The notes under the pieces: model-generated | Seen by the model: the letters and a program-made list of their open reading frames with translations, nothing else | The model's database searches: none | Told to the model about the DNA's origin: nothing | DNA from: JAJFUI01 sp963754135 | GTDB lineage: Bacteria > Planctomycetota > Planctomycetia > Pirellulales > Thermoguttaceae | NCBI GenBank assembly: GCA_963754135.1 | Contig: CAVWEY010000003.1 | Coordinates: forward strand, 1,178,001-1,242,000 | DNA: 64,000 bases | Direction of reading: 5' to 3' | Shown: piece by piece, positions 1 through 8,962 of the stretch | Numbering within the stretch: position 1 is the stretch's first letter | Layout: the number at the start of each line of letters is the position of its first letter | Translations under genes and position numbers: made by a program

Positions 1-601
1 CTGGGGGTGGCAAAGGGGTCGGTGTCGTCGCCGGCTTCCGCTTTGGGCTTGGCCTTTTCGGCGGGCGACTCGAACGGATTGGCGTCTTCGCCGGGCTCGG
101 GCGGCGGCTCGATGCCCTTGCCCTCCTCCGGCCCGCCCTGCGACTGCTCGCGCACCACCCTTGACTCCTCGCGTTGGAGGGCCTCGTAGCGGGCCTTGCG
201 GAGCCGCTCGGCCTGCTCATAGGCGGCCATGCGGGCGGCGACGCGGTAGTTCTCCAGTTCCAGCCGCGCCGAGCCCTGCACCCGCTCCAGCGACTTCCCC
301 ACGTCATAGAACTTATTGACGTCCTTGCTCTCCAGTTCGGCGCCCTTGCGGAAATCCACGGCCGCCTCGGTGGGGCGGCCGAGGTTCAGATAGGCCAGGC
401 CGCGGAAATAGAAGGCCCGCGGGTCCTTCGACCCGCCCTCGATGGCGGCCGTCAGTTGTTCGTAGGCCTTGGCGTACTCGCCCGCAAAATAAGCGTGTAC
501 GCCGCTCCCATATTCCTGGCCCAGAACGGCCTCTTGGGCGGCAGCGCGGCGGCGTGAAACAGCACCAGTCCTCCGACCAGCACGACGATAGTGCGAAACA
601 T
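1..601 (-). CDS. Secreted TPR-type protein, 3' end outside window
   Basis: The ATG at 601 follows an AGGAG ribosome site 8 nt upstream. It opens a signal peptide (MFRTIVVLVGGLVLFHAAAL) that should be cleaved at an AXA site. The mature part contains tetratricopeptide-like helices (EYAKAYEQLTAAI; AFYFRGLAYLNLGRPTEAAV), then a long charged helix and a Pro/Glu-rich tail that runs off the left edge. The frame breaks near 535, where one base appears missing; restoring a G gives a normal ALAA cleavage site. The TPR repeats suggest a periplasmic scaffolding role, which is inference. No partner gene is visible because the gene is cut by the window edge. Confidence 0.7.
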
Positions 602-956
602 GGCAATGCACTCCTGCCTGACGGTACGATGGCTCGGCCGGCAACCGCAGTTGCCTCCCACAACTTCGAGACGTAATAACCTCGATGATAGTCCCCGCGG
701 GGGTAAATATCAAGCAAAGGCCCCGGATTTGTCGGGCCACCTCCTTGTGAAGCGTGGTCCCAGTCGGGGGGGTAGGGTGGGACAAACGGATGCGTGCCCG
801 CCAAAAGACGTATCGCCCCCGTTGGTGGGACAGCGCCCGGCTTGTCCCACCCTACATGGATTGGGATCGCGGAAACTTGACGCCTACGAAGTGCGGCAAC
901 TATACTTAGACTAGTAAGTGGTAGAGTTTGCGCAAGGCACATAAGAGAGAGTCTCG
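602..956. other. Gene-free stretch between divergent genes
   Basis: This 355-nt gap separates two divergently transcribed genes and should contain both promoters. It holds one palindromic element (772-855). I see no convincing small gene or RNA and could not fix a -35/-10 pair. Confidence 0.5.
772..855. repeat. Palindromic repeat, family L (copy 1)
   Basis: The outer arms GTAGGGTGGGACAA (772-785) and TTGTCCCACCCTAC (842-855) are perfectly complementary. The interior contains further GTGGGACAGCGC-type sequence. A second copy lies at 52613-52690. Confidence 0.8.
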
Positions 957-1973
957 ATGAATCGCCGCACGTCTTTCTGCGAGGAAAAAGGGGACAGTCC
1001 CCATTTGTGCGAAGCACCCTCCGGGCCGTTCCGGCAAATGGGGACTGTCCCCTTTTTCCGGGTCTGGCCGGCTGCACTGCTGCTGGCCTGGACGTGTTCG
1101 TGCGGATACGGCCAAGAGGCCCCGGCGGCAAAGCCCGCGGCCAAACCGCCCTCCGCCAAGTCCCCCTACCGCCTGCTCGTCCCGGGCGTCATGCAGTCGG
1201 TCGATCCGATGCGGGCACTCGAGGAATCGGTCAGCCGGCACGACGTGGTCGAGTTGCTGCGGAGTCGACCCGAAGTTCGACTGGGCCAAGGACATCGCCT
1301 TCCGCCACGACATGTGGGTGTTGGATTTCCAGTTCAAGCCGATGCGGATGATTTGGGTCGATATTCCGCAGCCCAGCGGAATGATGCAGCGGAAACTGAT
1401 CTGGTACATGGTCTACTTGGTCACCAACACGGGCAAGGTGATGCACCCGGTCGAGGACGTCGATCTGCCCTACGAGACGTTCGAGAAGAAGCAACTTTAC
1501 CAGGTGAAGATGGTGGACCGGCCCGATCCGTTTCGTGCCCGAGTTCCTGCTGGAAGGCCATCAGCACATGAAGGAGCAGACGGGCTTCACCAAGGTCTAT
1601 CCCGACCGGGTGATCCCCGTGGCGATGCTGGCCATCCGCCAGCGGGAAGACCCCAACCGGAAGTTCCTGAACACGGTGGAGATGTGCCGGGAGATCGCCG
1701 TGGACGAAACCCTTTGGGGCATCGCCACTTGGGAGGACATCGATCCGCGGATCGTCCGCTTCTCGGTCTACGTCTCGGGGCTGACCAACGCCTACCGCTG
1801 GAAGGACCTGGCCGGCGAGTAGAAGCCAGGGGAGGTCGGAAGCGGCCGGCGGCTCTACCGCAAGACTCTGAAGCTCAATTTCTGGCGGCCTGCCGACGAA
1901 TATTACGAGCACGAGGAAGAAATCCGCTACGGCGTGCCCGGCGGGGTTGACTACCAGTGGGTTTACCGCTAAA
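957..1973 (+). CDS. Secreted planctomycete hypothetical protein with repeat-invaded signal peptide
   Basis: Function is unknown. The ATG at 957 follows a weak AGAGAG ribosome site. The first residues (MNRRTSFCE) are separated from the hydrophobic signal segment (VWPAALLLAWTCSC) by about 25 residues encoded by palindromic element A1. An in-frame ATG inside the element (1038) could be an alternative start but has no ribosome site. The body is soluble, with conserved-looking segments such as RHDMWVLDFQFKPMRMIWV and LLEGHQHMKEQTGFTKVYP. Three single-base interruptions break the frame near 1260, 1530 (TTT for TT) and 1822; reading across them gives about 335 aa ending at TAA 1971. It lies 8 nt upstream of rpmA, so the two may be co-transcribed. 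Confidence 0.65.
983..1059. repeat. Palindromic element family A, copy A1 (in-frame in signal peptide)
   Basis: The 25-nt arms 983-1007 and 1035-1059 are perfectly complementary. The spacer 1008-1034 is the 27-nt core shared with copies at 6291, 15135 (inverted, altered) and 28064 (inverted). It is read through in frame by the gene starting at 957. Confidence 0.93.
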
Positions 1974-1981
1974 AAGAGATC

Positions 1982-2273
1982 ATGGCACACAAAAAGGGAC
2001 AAGGCTCCAGCCGAAACGGACGCGACAGCAACGCCCAGCGCCGCGGCGTCAAACGGTTCGGCGGCGAACAGGTGCGGGCGGGCAATATCCTCGTCCGCCA
2101 AGTGGGCACCAAGTTTCATCCCGGCAAGCGGCGTCGGCCAGGGCAGCGACTACACCCTCTACGCCCTGGTGGACGGCTACGTCCAGTTCGACCGTGGCGG
2201 CCGCCGCATTCAGGTGGTCGACACGCGGGCTCCAGCCAAGATGGCCGCTCCAGTTGAAGCGGCTGCTCAATGA
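1982..2273 (+). CDS. rpmA: 50S ribosomal protein L27 (one-base interruption)
   Basis: L27 binds near the peptidyl-transferase centre of the large subunit. The N-terminus MAHKKGQGSSRNGRDSNAQR is diagnostic. It continues VKRFGGEQVRAGNILVRQ and, after the interruption, GVGQGSDYTLYALVDGYV, giving a normal-length protein of about 97 aa with a short Ala-rich tail. The frame breaks at about 2125-2131, where GGCAAGC stands for an expected GGCAGC (one extra A). The ATG at 1982 has an AAGAGA-type ribosome site. The usual upstream partner rplU (L21) is not next to it; the preceding gene is a secreted hypothetical. Confidence 0.93.
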
Positions 2274-2291
2274 GTCGCCCATCTTCTGCTA

Positions 2292-2310
2292 CAATAGCCG
2301 GCGGCTATTG
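2292..2310. repeat. Short palindrome resembling a deleted family C element
   Basis: CAATAGCCGGCGGCTATTG is an inverted repeat with 8-nt arms. Its ends match the outer ends of the full family C copy at 55056-55136, so it may be an internally deleted remnant. It sits between rpmA and folD. Confidence 0.5.
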
Positions 2311-2343
2311 CATCCCGCCCAAGAACCGGAGGGCCGCAAGGCC

Positions 2344-3217
2344 GTGACCGCCACGATCCTCGATGGAAAGTCCCTTTCCGAGCAAATCCGCGCGGAGATC
2401 GCCCCGGAAGTCGCCGAGTTCGTCAAACGACCGGCGTGACGCCCTGCCTGGCGGCCGTGCTGGTGGGCGACGACCCCGGCAGCCAGGTCTACGTGCGGAA
2501 CAAAGCAGAAGGCCTGCGAGAAGGCCGGCATCGCCAGCCAACTGCACCGCCCGCCGAAGGAACCACGACCGACGAACTGCTGGCCCTGATCGACCGGCTG
2601 AACCGCGACCCGGCCGTCCACGGCATCCTCGTCCAGTTGCCGCTGCCCAAGCAGATCGACGAGCGGCGGGTGCTGGAGGCGGTCAATCCGCTGAAGGACG
2701 TCGACGCCTTCCATCCCGAGAACGTGGGCCGGATCGTGCAAGGCCGGCCGCGGTTCATCCCCTGCACGCCGCACGGCATCCAGCAAATGCTCCTGCCGCA
2801 ACGACATCCCGATCGCCGGGGCCAACGTGGTGGTGGTCGGCCGGAGCGACATCGTGGGCAAGCCGATGGCCATTCTGCTGATGCAGCGCGGGCAGGGCGG
2901 CGACGCCACGGTGACGGTCTGCCACAGCCGCACCCGCGACTTGCCCGCCGTGACCCGCTCGGCCGACATTCTGATCGTGGCCATCGGCCGGCCGAAGTTC
3001 ATCACGGCCGACATGGTCAAGCCCGGCGCGGTGGTGATCGACGTGGGCATGAACCGCACGGAGACGGGCCTGGTGGGCGACGTCGATTTCGAGGCGGTCA
3101 AGGAGGTGGCCGGCCAGCATCACGCCCGTCCCCGGCGGCGTCGGCCTGCTGACGGTGGCCATGCTCTTGCACAACACGTTGGCGGCGGCCCGGCTGCAGC
3201 AAGAGACGCAACCATAG
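2344..3217 (+). CDS. folD: Bifunctional methylenetetrahydrofolate dehydrogenase/cyclohydrolase FolD (four interruptions)
   Basis: FolD is a cytosolic enzyme that interconverts 5,10-methylene-THF, methenyl-THF and 10-formyl-THF in one-carbon metabolism. Recognisable blocks, in order, are LDGKSLSEQIRAEI, PCLAAVLVGDDPGSQVYVRN, AVHGILVQLPLPKQID, DVDAFHPENVG, the NAD(P)-binding VVVVGRSDIVGKPMA, and VIDVGMNRTE; the end restores PVPGGVGLLTVAMLL. The likely start is GTG 2344, with GGAGG upstream. Four single-base changes break the frame near 2430, 2503, 2795 and 3117, each consistent with a one-base change in a short homopolymer. All family motifs remain, so this is probably a functional gene with consensus errors. 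Confidence 0.92.
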
Positions 3218-3553
3218 GAAGAGCACTGGGGAACCGAACCGAACTCGGCGGAGGGACTATCGGACAAAACTTCAGCGGATCGGGGGGACTATGATTGCCG
3301 GTGGGCTCGCCGTATCATGCCGCATTTTTGAGGGGGTATTTGCGCCGATCCGCATGAGACCCCTCGATCCGTTCGGCCGAGAGCCGCAACCGCTCTTTCT
3401 CCTGCCGCAATGCCAGGCGATGGTGAATTTCAACGGCAACTGCCGCTTTGCCGGGGCGACGTTTGATGGTATGATTCCGGGGTGAGGGCGTCCGGGAATC
3501 GGACCCTGTAAGGGGCGGCTCCGGTCGCCCAGTGGCACGCGGGGAGACGGATC
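3218..3553. other. Gene-free stretch, 336 nt
   Basis: I see no gene I can support. A 64-codon open frame at 3291-3485 has no recognisable family and no clear ribosome site. The stretch probably carries the promoter of the gene at 3554. Confidence 0.4.
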
Positions 3554-5229
3554 ATGGCGTTGCACTTCAGATTACGGAACTGGTTGGCGGCGTTGTCCTT
3601 TTCTCGCCCTCGCGGGCTCGGTGCTCGCCGGCGAACCACCGGCCGCCGCAAAGCCTCCTGCTAACCAACCGAAGGCCCAGCGCCCGGCAAACCTCGCGCT
3701 GGTGACGATCTCGAAAGAGACAACCTACATCACCGAGCCGCTCCGCCGGGACGGCTACCCGGATTACCTCGGCGTGCTCAATCTGCGGTTCAGCCGGGGC
3801 GTCACCCCGGACAACAATTCGGCCGTGCCGTTTTGGAAGGCGATGGGGCCGGCGAGTATCTCGAAGGAGTGCCGTGAGAGGTACTTCCAAATGCTCGGCA
3901 TCCCGCCGCTGCCGGAAAGCGGCGACTACTTCGTCACATCGAGCGATTTTCCCGCCCGATGGAGGGCCGAGAACAAGAAGACGGAGTATCAGCCCGACGC
4001 GGACGGACGCGACCCGTTTTGGGTGCAATTCGACGCGATCGTGAAGCGGCCGTGGTCGAAGCAGGAGTTTCCCGCCTGGGCCGACTGGCTTGCCCGAAAC
4101 GAGAAGCCGCTTGCGCTGTTGGTCGAGGCGTCGAAACGCCCGCGGCGATACGATCCGCTGCTTTGCACGAAGGGCGACATGGTGATTGCCTGTCTTCTTC
4201 CGGGCCCCCAGGTTAGCCGGGAGGTCGCCCGCGCGCTTGTTGCCCGGGCGATGCTCCGGCTGGGTGAAGGCCGGACAGAGGATGCCTGGGCCGACCTACT
4301 GGCGTGCCACCGGCTGGCGCGGCTGGTCGGTCAAGGAACAACGCTGGTCGAGGCCCTGGTGGCCATCACCATCAACGGGATGGCCTGCGCCGGCGATCAG
4401 GCGCTGCTGGAACACGCCAAGCTGACGTCTGCCCAAATCGCTGCCATGCGTGAGGACCTCGGCAGGCTGCCGCCGTTGCCCAACATGGCGGACTTGCTGG
4501 AAACTGGCGAGCGACTGATGTTCCTCGACTCCGCGGCGGCAATTGCCCGCGATGGACCAAGCTCCTTACCCGACATTCGCTCGGTGTCTGAGCCAAATGT
4601 CAACCGAAAGGGTCCGTTGGAGGCGCTGGTGGAATCCGCCGCCATGGCAGGGATCGACTGGGACGTCATCCTGCGGATGGGCAACTCGTGGTATGACCGG
4701 ATCGTTGACGCCGCGCAAGCCAACATGCGCCGAGCGGACCAAAGCAATCACCGCAATGGATCGGGACCTCAAGAAGCTCAGCGAGTCGGCGAAGGCGATG
4801 GACTTGCAGTCCTTGGGCCTCCTGGTTCTTGGCAATACTCGGCAGATGGTCTCCGAGCGAATCGGCCAAGCGATTGTAGCCTTGCTGGTGCCGAGCGTCG
4901 TCGCCTCCGTTGAAGCGCAGGACCGCGCGGCAACGGCGATCGAATTGAACGACCTCGCCTTTGCGTTGGCCATCTACCACGCTGACCGCGGCTCGTATCC
5001 GGCCACACTTGCAGACCTTGTGCCGAAGTACATCGCCACGGTCCCAAAGGATATTTTCGGCCACGACGCCGAACTGCACTACGCGCGCCAAGGCGACGGC
5101 TATCTGTTGTACAGCGTCGGCAGCAACGGCAAGGACGACGGCGGCAAAACCTACGGGGACCGCGCCAGCCCGTCGTATGGACCCGGAGACTACGACGACA
5201 TCGTGGTGCGCGTGCCGGCCAAGCCGTAG
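3554..5229 (+). CDS. Secreted planctomycete hypothetical protein with GspG-like C-terminal domain
   Basis: The ATG at 3554 opens a signal peptide (MALHFRLRNWLAALSF, then LALAGSVLAGE after removal of one T in TTTT near 3600). About 400 residues of helical, unrecognised protein follow. The final ~85 residues (NDLAFALAIYHADRGSYPAT; LVPKYIATVPKDIF; GYLLYSVGSNGKDDGG) match the C-terminal pattern of type II secretion pseudopilin GspG as found fused to planctomycete secreted proteins. A second interruption lies near 4735 (one extra C). The predicted product is about 558 aa and extracytoplasmic. Its precise role is unknown. Confidence 0.7.
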
Positions 5230-5271
5230 TCCAAAAAGCCGCGACCGGTGGTCGCGCCGGCGGCCCGAATT

Positions 5272-5387
5272 GTACTCCTCACGCTCCGCGTGAGGTCGGA
5301 GCGGATAGCGCCGCTTGCGTGGAGAGGAGAACGGTGCAACTCATGAGATCGGGCGTCGCATGACCTCACGCGGAGCGTGAGGAGTAC
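5272..5387. repeat. Palindromic element family B, copy B1
   Basis: Perfect 26-nt arms (5272-5297 and 5362-5387) enclose a 64-nt spacer. The arms contain a smaller palindrome, CTCACGCTCCGCGTGAG. It lies between convergent genes. Related copies are at 12775 and 27217. Confidence 0.92.
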
Positions 5388-5395
5388 GTTGAGCG

Positions 5396-7621
5396 TTACA
5401 CTTGCTCCACCACCTGCCGGCAATTGGGCAGCGAGGCGAGAAAGAGCCGGCCGTAGGGCTTGGTGCGGACGCGGGGATCGAGAATCACCACCATGCCCGT
5501 GTCCCGCTTCGTGCGTATCAGCCGGCCGAAACCCTGCTTGAGCTTCAAGATGGCCTCGGGCAGTTGATAGTCGCGGAAGGGATTGCCGCCAGCCTGGCGG
5601 ATCGCTTCGAGCCGGGCTTCCAACAGCGGCCGGTCGGGCACGCTGAACGGCAGCCGCGTGATAATCACATTTTGTAGGGCCTCGCCCGGCACGTCCACCC
5701 CCTGCCAGAAACTCTCCACCCCGAACAGCACCGACCGCGGGTTGGCCTTGAACTCATCGAGCATCCGGCTCCGCGGCAGGCCGTCCCCCTGGCAATAGAG
5801 GGCCAGCTTCTGCTCCGTCAACCACGGGCTCAAGGCCGCTGCCGCACGCTTCATCATCTCGTAGCTGGTGAAGAGCACGAACGCCCGGCCGTCGCTCCGG
5901 GCGACGTAGCGGCGGATCATGTCGCCGGCCGTCTGCTCGTAGCGCGGGCCGTCGCCGCTCGGGTCGGGCATGCCCTCCAGCAGGATCAGTTGGGCCTGGT
6001 TGCGGTAGTCGAACGGGCTGCCCAGCCAGAGGGTTTCCGCCGATGTAGCCGGCACACGCCGTGTGCCGGCGTCCGCAGACGGACTGCCCGCACACGGATT
6101 GTGCGGACTACATTGCTTGCCCAGTCCGATCCGCGACAGGAAGAACTCGAACGATGCCTCGCCGCCGCCGGTGGCCAGGGTGGCGCTGGTCATCACGGCG
6201 GTGGGCACTTTGGCGAAGAGGTGCTCGCGGAGGATCGGCCCTACGTCGATCGGCGCGGCGCAGAGCGTGATCCGCTGCCGGCTGCGGCCGGGCGGAAAAG
6301 GGGGACAGGCACCGTTTGTGCGAAGCACCCTTCGGGCCGTTCCGGCAAACGGAGCCTGTCCCCCTTTTCCGCCCTCGATCCAATAGACGGAGTCCGGGAT
6401 GCTCTGCGTCCGCCAGTCCTCGATCCCCTGGCCAAGCGATTCGAGGCGATTTGCCGCCGCGTTGAAGTCCTGCCGCTCCTCGGGCTGGTCGAGCCGCTTG
6501 GCCTCTTGCCGCAACGTGGCCACCAGGTGGCGGAGCTTCTCGGTCAACGGATTGGGGACGATGCCTGGCTGGCGGACGCGGCCGTTGCCCTTGGGCTGCT
6601 CGGCCAGCCGGCGGCCGATGCTCTCGAAGAAATCACCCGCCCGTTGGCGGCACTCCCAGACCTCTTTCTGCGCGTTGCGCAGCTTGTGATGCACCAGCAG
6701 CCCGCGGTTGGTCCGGTCGTTGTAGAGCTTCCGCAGGGTGAATTCGACCTGGCCGCCGGTGACGTTCAGTCCGAGCCGTTCGCCAGCGACGGACTCGATC
6801 TGGTGGGCCTCGTCGAGGATCACCACGTCGTACTTCGGCAGGATGCTCACCTCCTGCCGCCTGAGCGCCAGGTCGGTGAAGAACAGGGCGTGGTTGACCA
6901 CCAGGAGTTGGGCGTGCTGCATCCGTCGCCGGGCCTTGTAGTAAAAGCACTTGGCGTACATCGGGCACTTGCGGCCCATGCAGTTGCCGTGGTCGCTGGC
7001 GACTTCGTCCCACACGGCCGGCAGGGGGTGGAAATCGAGGTCCGCCAGCGAGCCGTCGGCCGTCTGCGTGGACCAGGCGCGGAGCCGGCGGAGTTGCTCG
7101 ATCTCCTCGGCATCGTTGAAAAGGCTCGTGGCGCGGCTCAATGCCCCGGCCAGCCGCCGCAGGCTGAGGTAGTTCCCCCGCCCCTTGACCAACACCGCCG
7201 AGAACTCGACCGGGATCACGCTCCGCAGCAGGGGGATGTCCTTCTCGATCAACTGCTCTTGCAGGCTGATGGTGTGCGTGGAGACGACCACCCGGCGGGA
7301 AGGCTCATCCGGCGATTGTCCCGGTTTGCGCGGCGCGGTTTTCTCGGTTGGGGCGGCAGTTGAGCCGGTTGGGGCGGCAGTGGAACTGCCGCCCCAACCT
7401 TGATTTGAACTGCCGTCCCCACAAACGGCGAGGATGGCGGGCACAAGGTAGGCGAAGCTCTTGCCCACGCCGGTGCCGGCCTCGACGGCCAGGTGCCGCC
7501 GCCGGTCAATCGCCTGCCGGACGGCCTCGGCCATGGCGAGCTGCTCACCGCGGTGTTCGTAATTGGGCAGCCGGGCGGCGATCCGCCCGCCGGGGCCGAG
7601 GACTTCGCTAGGGGAGAGCAT
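5396..7621 (-). CDS. dinG: DinG/XPD-family ATP-dependent DNA helicase with three repeat-derived insertions
   Basis: This is an intact 741-aa superfamily 2 helicase of the type that unwinds 5' overhang and structured DNA in repair. Motif I is AGTGVGKS (48-55), motif Ia VVVSTHTISLQEQ (111-123), the DEAH box LDEAH (269-273), and the C-terminal motor includes SFWQGVDVPGEALQ and QGFGRLIRTKRD. Three iron-sulphur cysteines are present (C214, C219, C225 in CMGRKCPMYAKC). The first cysteine of the classical set falls at a serine (KGRGNYLS, Ser153), so the cluster may be incomplete. Three different palindromic repeats are read in frame: about residues 68-93, 417-444 and 504-527. The ATG at 7621 gives the usual N-terminus. 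Confidence 0.9.
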   Translation of the reverse strand: MLSPSEVLGPGGRIAARLPNYEHRGEQLAMAEAVRQAIDRRRHLAVEAGTGVGKSFAYLVPAILAVCGDGSSNQGWGGSSTAAPTGSTAAPTEKTAPRKPGQSPDEPSRRVVVSTHTISLQEQLIEKDIPLLRSVIPVEFSAVLVKGRGNYLSLRRLAGALSRATSLFNDAEEIEQLRRLRAWSTQTADGSLADLDFHPLPAVWDEVASDHGNCMGRKCPMYAKCFYYKARRRMQHAQLLVVNHALFFTDLALRRQEVSILPKYDVVILDEAHQIESVAGERLGLNVTGGQVEFTLRKLYNDRTNRGLLVHHKLRNAQKEVWECRQRAGDFFESIGRRLAEQPKGNGRVRQPGIVPNPLTEKLRHLVATLRQEAKRLDQPEERQDFNAAANRLESLGQGIEDWRTQSIPDSVYWIEGGKGGQAPFAGTARRVLRTNGACPPFPPGRSRQRITLCAAPIDVGPILREHLFAKVPTAVMTSATLATGGGEASFEFFLSRIGLGKQCSPHNPCAGSPSADAGTRRVPATSAETLWLGSPFDYRNQAQLILLEGMPDPSGDGPRYEQTAGDMIRRYVARSDGRAFVLFTSYEMMKRAAAALSPWLTEQKLALYCQGDGLPRSRMLDEFKANPRSVLFGVESFWQGVDVPGEALQNVIITRLPFSVPDRPLLEARLEAIRQAGGNPFRDYQLPEAILKLKQGFGRLIRTKRDTGMVVILDPRVRTKPYGRLFLASLPNCRQVVEQV
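6043..6112. repeat. Palindromic element (family P) inside the helicase gene
   Basis: The ends ATGTAGCCGGCACACG and the GGACTACAT side form imperfect arms, and the first arm is itself a hairpin (GCCGGCACACGCCGTGTGCCGGC). It is read in frame on the minus strand (helicase residues ~504-527). A single arm of the same family lies at 25376-25405. Confidence 0.7.
6291..6373. repeat. Palindromic element family A, copy A2 (in-frame in helicase)
   Basis: The 28-nt arms 6291-6318 and 6346-6373 differ at one pair. The 27-nt spacer 6319-6345 matches the A1 core except for one base. It encodes about 28 extra residues of the helicase on the minus strand with no stop. Confidence 0.93.
7345..7420. repeat. 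Inverted repeat with GGTTGGGGCGGCAGT arms inside the helicase gene
   Basis: GGTTGGGGCGGCAGT occurs twice directly and once inverted (ACTGCCGCCCCAACC) around 7345-7420. It adds a low-complexity Ser/Thr/Ala/Pro segment between helicase motifs I and Ia. Confidence 0.7.
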
Positions 7622-7673
7622 ACGTACAGGGTACAGGAAAAAGGGGCCGGCGGCCAGCGGCAGGGCAGGGGGG

Positions 7674-7754
7674 AATGATGAATGATGAAGGATGAATGCT
7701 GAATGATGAATGGAGACGCGATGGCCGGGAATTCATCATTCACCATTCATCATT
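7674..7754. repeat. AATGATGAATG-type inverted repeat (family M), copy M1
   Basis: The left part (7674-7713) is a degenerate tandem of AATGATGA/GGATGAAT. The right part (7730-7754) is its inverse (TTCATCATTCACCATTCATC). It lies just upstream of the gene at 7790. An in-gene relative is at 28370-28461. Confidence 0.8.
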
Positions 7755-7789
7755 TGTGTGCTATACTCTTGCCCCAGGAGGGTACCCCA

Positions 7790-8418
7790 ATGCCGATCGA
7801 ATTCCGTTGCAGCCGGTGCGGGAAGTTGCTGAGAACCGGAGACGGCACGGCCGGGCGGCAGGCCCAGTGTCCCGAGTGCGGGACGATCGGCACGGTTCCG
7901 GGCGCGGCCGAGACGGGCCAGCCGGAAGCGCCGCCGTGGGACGGCGAAACTTGCGGGACGGCGGTCCACCGCCCGGCGTCGGAGGACCGCAGCCGCGGGC
8001 CGGGGCGGGCTATTGGCGTTCGCCGGCCGACCGGGTCTCGGGACCGGCGATTGGCCTGATGGTGACCGCGGCCCTGGGCATCGTGATGCGGCTCCTGGGC
8101 ACGCTTGCCATCCTGGTCCGCATGGGCGTGGTTGTCGGATTGCAGCCCCTTCACCAGCGCGATCTCGACATGATTCCGATCATCGCCGGCGGCGCCGTCA
8201 ATTTGGCCCTGGAAATCGTTGCCATACTGATGGGCGTGTTCGTCTTGATTGGGGCGATCAAAATGAAGAACCTCAGCGGCTATGGGCTGGCGATGACTGC
8301 GGCCATCGTCGCCATGATCCCTTGCATCTCGCCGTGCTGCTTGCTGGGGCTGCCACTGGGCATTTGGGCATTGCTCGTGCTGGCCGATCCCTCGGTAAAG
8401 GCGGCGTTCCGAAGTTGA
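7790..8418 (+). CDS. Zinc-ribbon membrane protein, planctomycete type
   Basis: The ATG at 7790 follows CAGGAGGGT, a strong ribosome site. The N-terminus (MPIEFRCSRCGKLLRT, then CPECG) is a four-cysteine zinc ribbon. A Pro/Gly linker leads to three or four membrane segments (ALGIVMRLLGTLAILVRMGV; AVNLALEIVAILMGVFVLIG; YGLAMTAAIVAMIPC; CCLLGLPLGIWALLVLA). The frame breaks once in the linker near 7955. The combination is common among planctomycete proteins of unknown function. The zinc ribbon presumably faces the cytoplasm. No enzymatic motif is visible. Confidence 0.7.
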
Positions 8419-8427
8419 AGTCGCGGT

Positions 8428-8896
8428 ATGGATGATGCAACGTTGATTGCAGGTCGGGGCGGCCATCAGAATAGCCGGGGGCTAACAGCCCCCGGAGCAC
8501 TGCGCGGATAGCGCTCTGGCGGCTGTTAGCCACCGGCTATTTCTCGCAATCGTCACGTTGCTGGCGGTCGTGGTGCTCGGTTTGCTGTGGTGGTTTGATC
8601 CGGCGGAAATGGGACTGCCGCTGTGCAGTTTCCACGCGCTGACCGGCTGGGATTGTCCGGGTTGCGGGGCTACCCGGGCGACGCACGAGTTGTTGCACGG
8701 CCGGCTGGCGGCGGCTTGGCACTACAACGCCCTCTGGGTATTGTTGTGGCCGGTGGCCCTGTACGCGGCCCTCTCGGAGCTGCGGGCGCTCTCGGGCCGG
8801 CGGCCCTTGCCGGGCGATCTGCCGCGGCAGCCGTGGTTCTGGGTGGCCGCGGCCCTGGCGGCCGTGGTGTTCTTCTTGGTACGAAACCTCCCCTGA
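8428..8896 (+). CDS. DUF2752 membrane protein with a family C repeat at its 5' end
   Basis: The recognisable part (TGWDCPGCGATRATHELLHG) carries the CPGCGxTR signature of DUF2752. It is flanked by hydrophobic segments (LAIVTLLAVVVLGLLWWF; FWVAAALAAVVFFLV). The function of this family is unknown. The 5' end is unclear. An ATG at 8428 opens MDDATLIAGRGGHQ, then palindromic element C1 (8470-8542) is read, and one extra base near 8490-8505 would have to be skipped to join the DUF2752 frame. Otherwise the only starts are non-ATG codons such as TTG 8558, which would cut the first membrane helix. The repeat therefore either lies inside the gene or replaced its start. Confidence 0.65.
8470..8542. repeat. 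Palindromic element family C, copy C1
   Basis: The left arm (8470-8495) and right arm (8518-8542) are imperfectly complementary. The left arm is itself a hairpin, CCGGGGGCT-AAC-AGCCCCCGG. It overlaps the 5' part of the DUF2752 gene. Other copies: 55056-55136 (full) and 57496-57518 (single arm). Confidence 0.88.
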
Positions 8897-8962
8897 GCGC
8901 ACTTGTGCGACAATCGCCACTTCTGGTAGTGATTGCAGACCATGCAGGACGTGCGGGTATAC

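Noticed and set aside
313..1131. Minus-strand frame of 272 codons spanning the left intergenic region
   Set aside because: It runs through palindromes L1 and A1 and antisense sequence, and ends out of frame with the TPR protein. The TPR frame has the signal peptide and ribosome site.
3291..3485. 64-codon open frame in the gap after folD
   Set aside because: No family resemblance and no convincing ribosome site; not enough to call a gene.
5990..7363. Plus-strand open frame of 457 codons
   Set aside because: It is antisense to the DinG-type helicase with its complete motif set; shadow frame.
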